From Verrucomicrobiota bacterium (GTDB lineage Bacteria; Verrucomicrobiota; Verrucomicrobiia; Chthoniobacterales; UBA10450): a stretch of 22,367 nt of DNA. Position numbers and translations under genes: made by a program. Below, in pieces: positions 14,189 to 20,656 of the stretch; the first letter of the stretch is position 1; each line of letters starts with the position of its first letter. The notes beneath the pieces were generated by a model. The model was not told where the DNA came from. It searched no databases and saw only the letters and a program-made list of their open reading frames with translations. Location: the NCBI GenBank assembly GCA_003219925.1, contig QHQU01000214.1:1-22367 (forward strand), in the 5' to 3' direction.

Positions 14189-14308
14189 GAATGACGAAAT
14201 GACGAAAGAAATGCGAATTCATCAATGACGAAGGAGCAGATGCAACGCTTTTGCATTATTCGGATTTCGTCATTCCTTCGTCGTTAGACATTCGTCGTTC
14301 GTCATTTC
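14189..14308. repeat. Cluster of direct and inverted TGACGAA words
   Basis: TGACGAA occurs at 14192, 14200 and 14226, and its complement TTCGTCA at 14266 and 14298. Two longer inverted pairs are present: GAATGACGAAAT (14189-14200) against ATTTCGTCATTC (14264-14275), and GAAATGACGAA (14196-14206) against TTCGTCATTTC (14298-14308). It fills the gap between the aminopeptidase and ATP-grasp-like genes. A related word (CATTCACGAATCACGATTG) occurs at 21911 before rseP. Confidence 0.75.
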
Positions 14309-14314
14309 AAAGCA

Positions 14315-15511
14315 ATGCATCCCGAACTTCGCGCACGCTTCAACTCCGACTTCAGCCCCGAGAAGTATGCCGGCCTCTTGCGCTGCGTAAACGAAACCGA
14401 GAAGTGGCCAGCCGATTTCCGGATTTCGGAAACACCGATTTTTTTGACGCGCGAATTTTGTGATGAGGTGGTAGGCGCGGCTAACGAGATTGTAGCAAAA
14501 ACGCACACAGCGGAATTTGCGCGCCACGCTGCCACCGCCATTCCCTCCGGCTTGGAGGTACCGAATGAAACCGGGCATCCGAACTTTCTGGTGGTGGATT
14601 TCGGAATTTGCACGGTGGGCAATCGGCTTGTTCCGCGCTTGATCGAATTGCAGGCGTTTCCCAGCCTGTTCGGTTTTCAATTCCTCCTCCTCGGGTGCAT
14701 GCGCAGAGCTTTTCCGGCGATCCCGCGAGACTGGACCTCGTCCTTCGGCGGAATAGATGATGACGATTATCTTAAACTCTTGCGCAGAACCATGCTGGGC
14801 GACTCCCGACCGGAAAATGTGGTTTTGCTCGAGATCGACCCGGCGAAACAGAAGACACGGGTAGATTTCGCCTGCACCGAATCGCTTCTCGGTATTCCGC
14901 CCGTCTCGCTCACTGACATTACGAAACGTGGACGGCAATTGTTTTATCAACGCGCGGGACGCGAAGTGCGGATTGAACGCATCTATAATCGCGTGATTTT
15001 TGATGAGCTGCTAAGACGACCGGATTTGAAACTACCATTCAGCTTTCAAGAAGAGCTCGACCTTGTCTGGGTTGGTCATCCAAACTGGTATTTCCGGATC
15101 AGCAAACATTCGTTGCCATTCTTGAAAAGCGCGCATACCGCGCGGGCATTTTTTGCCGATGAATTTCCGGCTGCCGAATCGACCGGCGATTTCGTCCTGA
15201 AGCCGCTCTACTCCTTTGCCGGCCTGGGTGTCGATATGGAGCCGACCCGGGAAAAGCTAACGGCATTGACAAATTCGCACGAGTGGATTCTGCAAGAGAA
15301 AGTTCAATACGCGGAATTTGTTCCGACGCCGGAGGGCCCTAAATCCAAGGCGGAAATCCGAATGATGTTTGTCTGGCCGGATAACGAATCCGACCCAATT
15401 CTCGTTAATAATCTGGTGCGGATGAGCCAGGGCAAAATGATGGGAGTCGACTTCAACAAAGACAAGACCTGGGTAGGTTCGAGCATCGCGCTCCACCAGC
15501 GCGGCAATTAA
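14315..15511 (+). CDS. ATP-grasp-like protein, uncharacterised
   Basis: The protein has 398 residues. The C-terminal half looks like an ATP-grasp core: DFVLKPLYSFAGLGVDM (292-308, with K296 as the likely ATP-binding lysine and a Gly-containing loop), EWILQEKVQYAEFV (324-336, the adenine/hinge strand), AEIRMMFVW (346-354, metal/phosphate residues E347 and R349) and LVNNLVRMSQG (363-373, N365 and N366). The N-terminal half includes GHPNFLVVDFGICTVGNRLV and LIELQAFPSLFGFQF, similar to pre-ATP-grasp regions. No specific family (glutathionylspermidine synthase, peptide ligase or other) was recognised. It is therefore predicted to be an ATP-dependent carboxylate-amine or related ligase of unknown substrate. 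The cupin gene starts seven bases after its stop, indicating an operon. The start at 14315 lies right after the TGACGAA repeat cluster and has no strong Shine-Dalgarno. Confidence 0.65.
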   Translation: MHPELRARFNSDFSPEKYAGLLRCVNETEKWPADFRISETPIFLTREFCDEVVGAANEIVAKTHTAEFARHAATAIPSGLEVPNETGHPNFLVVDFGICTVGNRLVPRLIELQAFPSLFGFQFLLLGCMRRAFPAIPRDWTSSFGGIDDDDYLKLLRRTMLGDSRPENVVLLEIDPAKQKTRVDFACTESLLGIPPVSLTDITKRGRQLFYQRAGREVRIERIYNRVIFDELLRRPDLKLPFSFQEELDLVWVGHPNWYFRISKHSLPFLKSAHTARAFFADEFPAAESTGDFVLKPLYSFAGLGVDMEPTREKLTALTNSHEWILQEKVQYAEFVPTPEGPKSKAEIRMMFVWPDNESDPILVNNLVRMSQGKMMGVDFNKDKTWVGSSIALHQRGN

Positions 15512-15518
15512 ACATATT

Positions 15519-15866
15519 ATGAAACAGGAAAATCCTTGGATCGAAATTTGTCCCGGCATCAGGCGGCGAACACACGCCCACGGCCGCACCATGTATCAAA
15601 TGGTGGCCGAGCTGGCTGCAGGAAGCCGCATGCCTGAGCATCAGCATTCGCAAGAGCAAATTGTCCATATTCTTTCCGGACGAATGCGACTGATCGTCGA
15701 AGGCACGCCGCACGAACTCGCCACCGGGGATGTCTTTTATCTCGCCAGCAACATTCCGCACGGCGTTGAAACGATCGAGAATACACGCGTGCTCGATACC
15801 TTCAGCCCGCCACGGGACGAATACCTGGCGATCGACGAAAAGGAACGGAATTCGAAAAAAGGTTAA
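15519..15866 (+). CDS. Small single-domain cupin protein
   Basis: The protein has 115 residues. Cupin motif 1 is seen as GSRMPEHQHSQEQIVHILSG (35-54), with H41, H43 and E46 as metal-ligand candidates. Motif 2 is GDVFYLASNIPHG (70-82), with H81. The fold is a small metal-binding beta-barrel; such proteins serve as isomerases, dioxygenases, sugar-binding or regulatory proteins, and the sequence does not select among these. It is seven bases downstream of the ATP-grasp-like gene, so the two are probably co-translated and may act on related compounds. It converges with the DUF3303 gene. The short gap at 15867-15915 contains several GTTAA(A) words and a CCCGCGGG palindrome that could support termination. 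Confidence 0.85.
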   Translation: MKQENPWIEICPGIRRRTHAHGRTMYQMVAELAAGSRMPEHQHSQEQIVHILSGRMRLIVEGTPHELATGDVFYLASNIPHGVETIENTRVLDTFSPPRDEYLAIDEKERNSKKG

Positions 15867-15915
15867 ACAGTTAAATCGTTAAAACCCGCGGGCACCTTTT
15901 CAACGTGTTAACCCG

Positions 15916-16194
15916 TTAATCTTGTAACTCGTTTTCTTGGGCAATAATTACTGACGCTTCCGCAGAAGACCGGACCGGCACGATTTCGAATTCCATCAGA
16001 TCGCTCCAGTTGCGCGTCCAGCGATCGAAGAGCGCGAAATCATTCGTCTGCATTAGTTGATAGCAGACTTTGAAATCGTGATCGATCCAACTGGAAACAT
16101 ACTCGAGACCATCCGGCATCATTCGCCCTTTTTCGCGTAATCGTTGGTAAATCGCGGGCGCATTCTTGAAGCGCTCGATTACCATGTAAAGCAT
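15916..16194 (-). CDS. DUF3303 family protein
   Basis: The protein has 92 residues from the ATG at 16194. It begins MLYMVIERFKNAPAIYQRLREKGRMMPDGLEYVSSWIDHDFKVCYQLMQTNDFALFDRWTRNW in family order; key features are the MVIERF start, the RGRMMP-like KGRMMPDGLEY, and YQLMQTND with the following WSDLMEFEIVPV. Such proteins are small ferredoxin-like-fold proteins of unknown function. The frame is open for another 22 codons upstream, but those codons are the translation of a palindromic repeat (16203-16265), so that extension is rejected. The gene is downstream of kbl on the same strand, separated only by that repeat, and could be co-transcribed with it. Confidence 0.85.
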   Translation of the reverse strand: MLYMVIERFKNAPAIYQRLREKGRMMPDGLEYVSSWIDHDFKVCYQLMQTNDFALFDRWTRNWSDLMEFEIVPVRSSAEASVIIAQENELQD

Positions 16195-16202
16195 CGTTGC
16201 TT

Positions 16203-16265
16203 CTGTAGTGGCGGGCGTGCCGCCCGCAACCTCGATTTTTGCAGCCGACACGGCTGCCACTACAG
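16203..16265. repeat. Nested palindromic element filling the kbl-DUF3303 gap
   Basis: The outer arms CTGTAGTGGC (16203-16212) and GCCACTACAG (16256-16265) pair perfectly over 10 bp. Inside are two perfect 7-bp-arm hairpins: GCGGGCG-TGC-CGCCCGC (16211-16227) and GCAGCCG-ACA-CGGCTGC (16241-16257), which share two bases with the outer stem. The element starts 8 bases before the DUF3303 ATG and ends directly against the kbl stop codon. Confidence 0.9.
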
Positions 16266-17447
16266 CTACTTCAGCTCCTCGTTGGTCTTCGCGAAGGCAT
16301 CGACGGCGAACTCCAAGTCTTCGCGGGAATGCGCTGCGCTTACCTGCGTCCGCACCCGCGCCGTGCCATGTGGCACCACCGGATAGAAGAAGCCGATAAC
16401 GTAAACCCCTTTCTCCAGCATGCGGGCGGCAAACTTTTGCGACTTCGCCGCATCGCCGATCATAATTGGAACGATTGGATGGACCCCGGGCTTGATCGTG
16501 AGTCCACGTTCCGTTAGGGCCTTGCGAAAATATTTCGTGTTCGCTTCAAGCTTGTCGCGTAACTCGGTTGATCCAGTCAGAAGCTCGAGGGCTGTAAGAG
16601 TCGCGGCCACAATATGGGGCGCGATGCTGTTGGAGAAAAGATACGGGCGTGATCGTTGCCGCAATAACTCAACGATGTGCTGCCGTGCGCTGGTAAATCC
16701 ACCACTGGCGCCGCCAAGCGCCTTCCCCAGCGTGCCAGTGATGATATCGATTCTACCCATGACATCGCGGTATTCATGCGTGCCACGCCCTCTCTTGCCT
16801 AGAAAACCCGTCGCGTGCGCATCATCAATCATCACCAGCGCCCCATACTTGTCGGCCAGATCACAGATAGATTTTAGCTCGGCGATGGTTCCGTCCATCG
16901 AGAAGCAACCGTCGGTCGCGATCAGTTTCACTTTGGCGTTGCTCGCCTCGCTTAACTTCGCTTCCAGATCGGCCATGTCGTTATGCTTGTAACGAAAACG
17001 TTGAGCCTTGCAGAGCCGAATGCCATCTATGATTGACGCGTGATTTAATTCATCGGAGATCACTGCATCCTTATCCGTCAAAATGGTTTCGAATAGCCCG
17101 CCGTTGGCGTCGAAGGCACTGGAATAAAGAATCGTTTCCTCGGTCCCGAGAAATTTTGTCAGCCCGCTTTCCAACTCCTTGTGAATGTCCTGGGTGCCGC
17201 AAATGAAACGCACGCTCGCCATGCCGAAACCGTGAGTATCAAGCGCTTCCTTGGCCGCGGCGATAAGCGCGGGGTGATCGGCCAGGCCGAGGTAATTGTT
17301 TGCGCATAAATTGAGAACGCGCTTGCCGCCGGCGACGGCAATATGCGCATCCTGCGGCGTGGTGATAATCCGCTCAGTTTTGTAAAGGCCTTGCGCTTTG
17401 ATTTCATCGAGTGTCTTCGCGAGTTGCTGATCAAATTCGGCGAGCAT
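16266..17447 (-). CDS. kbl: Glycine C-acetyltransferase (2-amino-3-ketobutyrate CoA ligase)
   Basis: The protein has 393 residues from the ATG at 17447, matching the known family start (MxxEFxQQL then GLYKTERIITTPQ). It is a PLP enzyme of the alpha-oxoamine synthase family that cleaves 2-amino-3-oxobutyrate with CoA into glycine and acetyl-CoA, the second step of threonine degradation after Tdh. Seen: NNYLGLADHP, GMASVRFICGT, HASIIDGIRL, the DDAHATGFLG segment (D208, D209, H211) and the PLP lysine K242 in GTLGKALGGASGG. The open frame extends 62 codons upstream, but that part has no family similarity and overlaps the start region of the divergent 3D-lipoprotein gene. tdh lies on the same strand, but that oppositely oriented lipoprotein gene separates the two, unlike the classical kbl-tdh operon. 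Confidence 0.96.
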   Translation of the reverse strand: MLAEFDQQLAKTLDEIKAQGLYKTERIITTPQDAHIAVAGGKRVLNLCANNYLGLADHPALIAAAKEALDTHGFGMASVRFICGTQDIHKELESGLTKFLGTEETILYSSAFDANGGLFETILTDKDAVISDELNHASIIDGIRLCKAQRFRYKHNDMADLEAKLSEASNAKVKLIATDGCFSMDGTIAELKSICDLADKYGALVMIDDAHATGFLGKRGRGTHEYRDVMGRIDIITGTLGKALGGASGGFTSARQHIVELLRQRSRPYLFSNSIAPHIVAATLTALELLTGSTELRDKLEANTKYFRKALTERGLTIKPGVHPIVPIMIGDAAKSQKFAARMLEKGVYVIGFFYPVVPHGTARVRTQVSAAHSREDLEFAVDAFAKTNEELK

Positions 17448-17559
17448 GCGGCAATCTTGCGCGAACCAAGCAGAGTGCAAAGCCGGCGGCCATCGGTCCG
17501 CGACGGAAATTTCGGTTGCGCGGCTTGCGAATAATCTGTTAATAACCCCGCATTCACCC

Positions 17560-18330
17560 TTGAAATACCTCCGGTTCGCCATCGTTATCGCCCTCTCCGC
17601 AATCGGGACGATTCTTCTCTCCTCCTGCGGCACGACAGGTGTGCGCCCGCTCCCGGCCTACGAGCCCCCGCTAGTAAAATCCAATTTCCAAACCGTGCGC
17701 ACGACCGCTTATACCCATACTGAGTCGGACCATCTGCAGTTTTCCGATCACAATGCACTTGGGGGCCAGTTGCAGGCCGCGGGGCCGCCGATTCATCGGG
17801 CTGAAAACACTCGTCTTCCCTTAGAGATTGAAGGCGACTACAGGGTTGTTTCCTACACGCCGGCGCCTCAGCCATTCTCGATGAACGATGAGGAACCAAA
17901 ACCAACGGTGCGCAAGGCAACGCGTGCGACCACCACAACAACTACGACAACGACGCGAACGGTGAAAGTTGTGCGGGGGAAACGCGTGGTGGTGAAAGGT
18001 AAGCCACAGCCCCCGAAGATTGGAAGTGCGGCAGCGGACTGGTCGCGCTGGCCGATGGGCACGACTTTCCGATTGCTTTCAACCGGTCAGATTTATCGCG
18101 TGGACGACTACGGCTGGGCATTGGCTGGGCGCAACACCATCGACCTCTACATGGCTACCCAGGCGGAGATGAACGCGTGGGGCGCGCGGGAAGAGCCGAT
18201 GCAGATTCTAAAATGGGGCGACTCAGAGGAAAGCTTGCGCTTTTTGGAGCGGCATCAGGATTACAAGCATATCCGCCGCATGGTGCTCGAGCTTCAAGGC
18301 AACGAAGAAGGGGCGGCGCAATTGCGGTAG
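17560..18330 (+). CDS. 3D-domain lipoprotein with a Thr-rich insertion
   Basis: The start chosen is the TTG at 17560 (256 residues), because it directly opens a lipoprotein signal, (M)KYLRFAIVIALSAIGTILL followed by SSC. The frame is open further upstream to 17446, without a signal. The 3D (Asp-Asp-Asp) double-psi beta-barrel domain, related to MltA/resuscitation-factor-type cell-wall enzymes, is recognised from RTTAYTHTESDHLQFSDHNA near residues 47-66, then SAAADWSRWPMGTTFRLL, VDDYGWALAGRNTIDLYM (D182, D183, D195) and MNAWG. Between the first and second blocks lie about 90 extra residues, including nine consecutive Thr (124-132) and a basic VKVVRGKRVVVKGK stretch. The domain therefore seems split by a low-complexity insertion. 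Likely role: envelope or peptidoglycan-associated. It lies between tdh and kbl in the opposite orientation, 112 bases from the kbl start. Confidence 0.8.
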   Translation: MKYLRFAIVIALSAIGTILLSSCGTTGVRPLPAYEPPLVKSNFQTVRTTAYTHTESDHLQFSDHNALGGQLQAAGPPIHRAENTRLPLEIEGDYRVVSYTPAPQPFSMNDEEPKPTVRKATRATTTTTTTTTRTVKVVRGKRVVVKGKPQPPKIGSAAADWSRWPMGTTFRLLSTGQIYRVDDYGWALAGRNTIDLYMATQAEMNAWGAREEPMQILKWGDSEESLRFLERHQDYKHIRRMVLELQGNEEGAAQLR

Positions 18331-18354
18331 TAGATGTCTGTTCTGCCAACGGCT

Positions 18355-18390
18355 CTGTAGCGGCGGTCTATGACCGCCGAACTGACTACA
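18355..18390. repeat. Palindromic element between the 3D-lipoprotein gene and tdh
   Basis: CGGCGGTC-TAT-GACCGCCG (18361-18379) is a perfect 8-bp-arm hairpin, flanked by TGTAG (18356-18360) and CTACA (18386-18390). The head CTGTAGCGGCGG matches the head of the element at 16203 (CTGTAGTGGCGG) in 11 of 12 bases, so the two appear to be related copies. It lies between convergent genes, so it could also aid termination. Confidence 0.8.
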
Positions 18391-18494
18391 CAATCACTCA
18401 AATCCTCGGCACTCATCGAGCAGATTCGGCAACCGGGAACCGTTGCCCTACAAGGCGATTAGTGCGGCATCGATCACAAATCCGCGAACGAAAT

Positions 18495-19538
18495 TCAACG
18501 CTCGTTCCACTCCATTACGATCTTTCCAGATTTGCCGGACTTGGCGAGCTCGATGGCTTCTTTGAATTGTTGAAATGGAAAGTGATGGGTGATGACAGGT
18601 GAAATATCCACACCGCTCTGGATCAGGGAGGTCATTTTGTACCAGGTCTCGAACATTTCGCGTCCGTAGATTCCTTGCAGCGTCAGGCTATGAAAGACGA
18701 CGACATTCCAATCGATCGACGCGGTTGATGGCATGATCCCGAGGAGCGCGATTTTGCCGCCGTAAAACATACTCGGGAGAATATCTGCGAAAGCTTTGGG
18801 GTTACCCGACATCTCCAGGCAAACATCGAAGCCTTCCCTCATTCCGAGCTGCGTCATCGCATCCGCTAATTTTTCCGTGCGTACATCGAGCGCCAACGTC
18901 GCACCCATTTTCCGGGCGAGATCGAGACGATAGGGATTGACGTCGGTTATGAGGATGTGGCGTGCGCCGGCATGTCGGCAAATTGGAATGGCCATGCAAC
19001 CGATCGGCCCGGCGCCGGTAATGAGCACGTCCTCACCGACCAGATCGAAAGTGAGGGCGGTGTGCACAGCGTTTCCTAGCGGATCAAAACAGGAAAGGAC
19101 ATCGAGCGAAATGGAAGGATCGGCATGCCACGCGTTGCTCGCTGGGATAGAGACAAACTCGGCCCAGGCTCCGGGGCGATTAACGCCGACGCCCAGTGTA
19201 TTCGGGCAGAGGTGGCGGCGGCCGGCGAGACAATTCCGGCAATGCCCGCAAGTGATGTGACCTTCCCCCACGACGAGATCGCCTTGCGCAAACCCGCGCA
19301 CATTTGTTCCAACCGACACGATCTCGCCGACGAATTCATGGCCGATGGTCATCGGCACAGGAATGGTCTTCTGCGCCCAATCATCCCAGTTGTAAATGTG
19401 AATATCGGTGCCGCAGATTGAGGCCTTCTTCGTTCGGATCAGCACATCGTCCGGGCCAACTTCAGGCACAGGGACTTGTTCGAGCCACAGGCCCGGTTCG
19501 GGTTTGGCTTTTACGATTGCCTGCATCGTTTTTTGCAT
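18495..19538 (-). CDS. tdh: L-threonine 3-dehydrogenase
   Basis: This 347-residue zinc-dependent medium-chain dehydrogenase oxidises L-threonine to 2-amino-3-oxobutyrate with NAD. Seen: the catalytic zinc region ICGTDIHIYNWD (C42) with GHEFVGE (H67, E68); the structural-zinc cysteines C97, C100, C103 and C111 in GEGHITCGHCRNCLAGRRHLC (positions 91-111); the FDPLGNAVHTALTFDLVGED segment (151-170); the nucleotide-binding GAGPIG (175-180); and the C-terminal GIYGREMFETWYKM. These closely follow the known Tdh sequence, which separates it from other alcohol dehydrogenases. The ATG at 19538 is preceded by a short-spaced AGGT; an ATG four codons in (M5) would also fit. Its product is the Kbl substrate, and kbl lies about 1 kb downstream on the same strand beyond an oppositely oriented gene. 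Confidence 0.96.
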   Translation of the reverse strand: MQKTMQAIVKAKPEPGLWLEQVPVPEVGPDDVLIRTKKASICGTDIHIYNWDDWAQKTIPVPMTIGHEFVGEIVSVGTNVRGFAQGDLVVGEGHITCGHCRNCLAGRRHLCPNTLGVGVNRPGAWAEFVSIPASNAWHADPSISLDVLSCFDPLGNAVHTALTFDLVGEDVLITGAGPIGCMAIPICRHAGARHILITDVNPYRLDLARKMGATLALDVRTEKLADAMTQLGMREGFDVCLEMSGNPKAFADILPSMFYGGKIALLGIMPSTASIDWNVVVFHSLTLQGIYGREMFETWYKMTSLIQSGVDISPVITHHFPFQQFKEAIELAKSGKSGKIVMEWNER

Positions 19539-19690
19539 CGCGACCTAAATCTAGGCGAAATCAGGAAATGAGGAAAACAGGAATCAGCAGAAGTCGTCAT
19601 TGGACGCGAAAGCGAAAGGATCGCGACGAGCTCACCCGGTGGTGGAATGCCTGTGGACATTTTCCCTCTTCATTCGGATGATGGGGCTCC

Positions 19691-20611
19691 ATGTCCGCAA
19701 CGGCCGAGACGCAAGAAATAGGAAAGAAACCGGCGACGCCGCGCGCTGTTTTTATTCTGCGATTCACCAGCACGATCATCCTCTGGACAGTTGCGTTGCT
19801 CATTGCTTTTTCCGGCTTCGAGCTGGCGTTTTGGGGCTTGATCAGTGCCTTCGGTCTGATCTCGCTCTGGGAATTCTACGGCATGCTCGATCAGCGCGGG
19901 CTACCGAATTTCAAGCTCACAGCGATGATTTGCGGCGTAGCCATGCTCTGCGGGAGTTTTTATTACTTTTCCCATTTTGGACTGGCGAATTCCTACGAGT
20001 TTGAGACGGCCGTGTTGTTATTGTTTTTGCTGACCGTGATCACGCGCCAGATGTTTGCGCGTTTACGCGAGGACGAACCCCTCCAGGCAATGGCCTACAC
20101 CCTCTTTGGCCTGCTCTACGTCCTCTGGCTCTTCAATTTCATGACCAAAATTCTTTATGTCGTCCCGCGGTCGGACACAGGTGCGATCATGGGGCAATTT
20201 TACTGCCTGTATCTAATTGCGGTCACGAAGTTCAGCGACATGGGCGCGTACCTTACCGGCAGTGTCATCGGGCGGCATCCGCTGATTCCACACATCAGTC
20301 CAAAGAAAACATGGGAAGGATTTTTTGGTGCGATGGGATTTTCGCTGCTAGCGAGTCTGGCGCTTTTCAAACTGATGCCCGGACATCTCTCCGCGTTGAA
20401 CTGGACCCATGCCACCATTTTGGGACTGCTGCTTGGTTTCTCGGCGGTGATCGGCGATCTGGCAGAATCGATCATCAAGCGAAGCACCGGGGTGAAAGAT
20501 TCCGGAAGATTGTTACCGGGCATTGGTGGAGCACTCGACCTGGTCGACAGTTTACTTTTCACCGCGCCGCTACTGTTCTTTTATCTGCGCCTGGTGGTGC
20601 GAGTTCCGTGA
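19691..20611 (+). CDS. cdsA: Phosphatidate cytidylyltransferase (CDP-diglyceride synthase)
   Basis: This 306-residue polytopic inner-membrane protein makes CDP-diacylglycerol from phosphatidic acid and CTP, the branch point of phospholipid synthesis. About eight hydrophobic helices are visible. Family blocks: LYLIAVTKFSDMGAYLTGS (D183), ISPKKTWEGFFGAMG (202-216) and the C-terminal signature beginning S260-IIKRSTGVKDSGRLLPGIGG and continuing ALDLVDS (281-287). Two signature positions differ from the usual PGHGG...DR form: I278 replaces His and L284 replaces Arg. The start at 19691 is the ATG after GATGGGG. It is followed by dxr (45 bases) and rseP, the usual gene order; uppS, which often precedes cdsA, is not present, and tdh lies there instead in the opposite orientation. 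Confidence 0.93.
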   Translation: MSATAETQEIGKKPATPRAVFILRFTSTIILWTVALLIAFSGFELAFWGLISAFGLISLWEFYGMLDQRGLPNFKLTAMICGVAMLCGSFYYFSHFGLANSYEFETAVLLLFLLTVITRQMFARLREDEPLQAMAYTLFGLLYVLWLFNFMTKILYVVPRSDTGAIMGQFYCLYLIAVTKFSDMGAYLTGSVIGRHPLIPHISPKKTWEGFFGAMGFSLLASLALFKLMPGHLSALNWTHATILGLLLGFSAVIGDLAESIIKRSTGVKDSGRLLPGIGGALDLVDSLLFTAPLLFFYLRLVVRVP

Positions 20612-20656
20612 CTTTCAGATGAGTGATACCGCAGAACTTCGTTGCGAAGTCTTCAT

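Noticed and set aside
13794..14225. 143-codon minus-strand frame over the end of the aminopeptidase gene
   Set aside because: It is antisense to a clear M29 gene and has a composition typical of a shadow frame.
14189..14308. CRISPR-like array
   Set aside because: The repeated words are only 7-12 bases, occur in both orientations and have irregular spacing; no cas genes are present.
16195..16260. Upstream extension of the DUF3303 frame through the palindromic element
   Set aside because: The added residues are only the translation of the repeat; the family N-terminus MLYMVIERF begins at 16194.
17448..17633. 62-codon N-terminal extension of the kbl reading frame
   Set aside because: The family start (MLAEFDQQL) lies at 17447. 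The upstream codons show no family similarity and overlap the start and signal peptide of the divergent 3D-lipoprotein gene.
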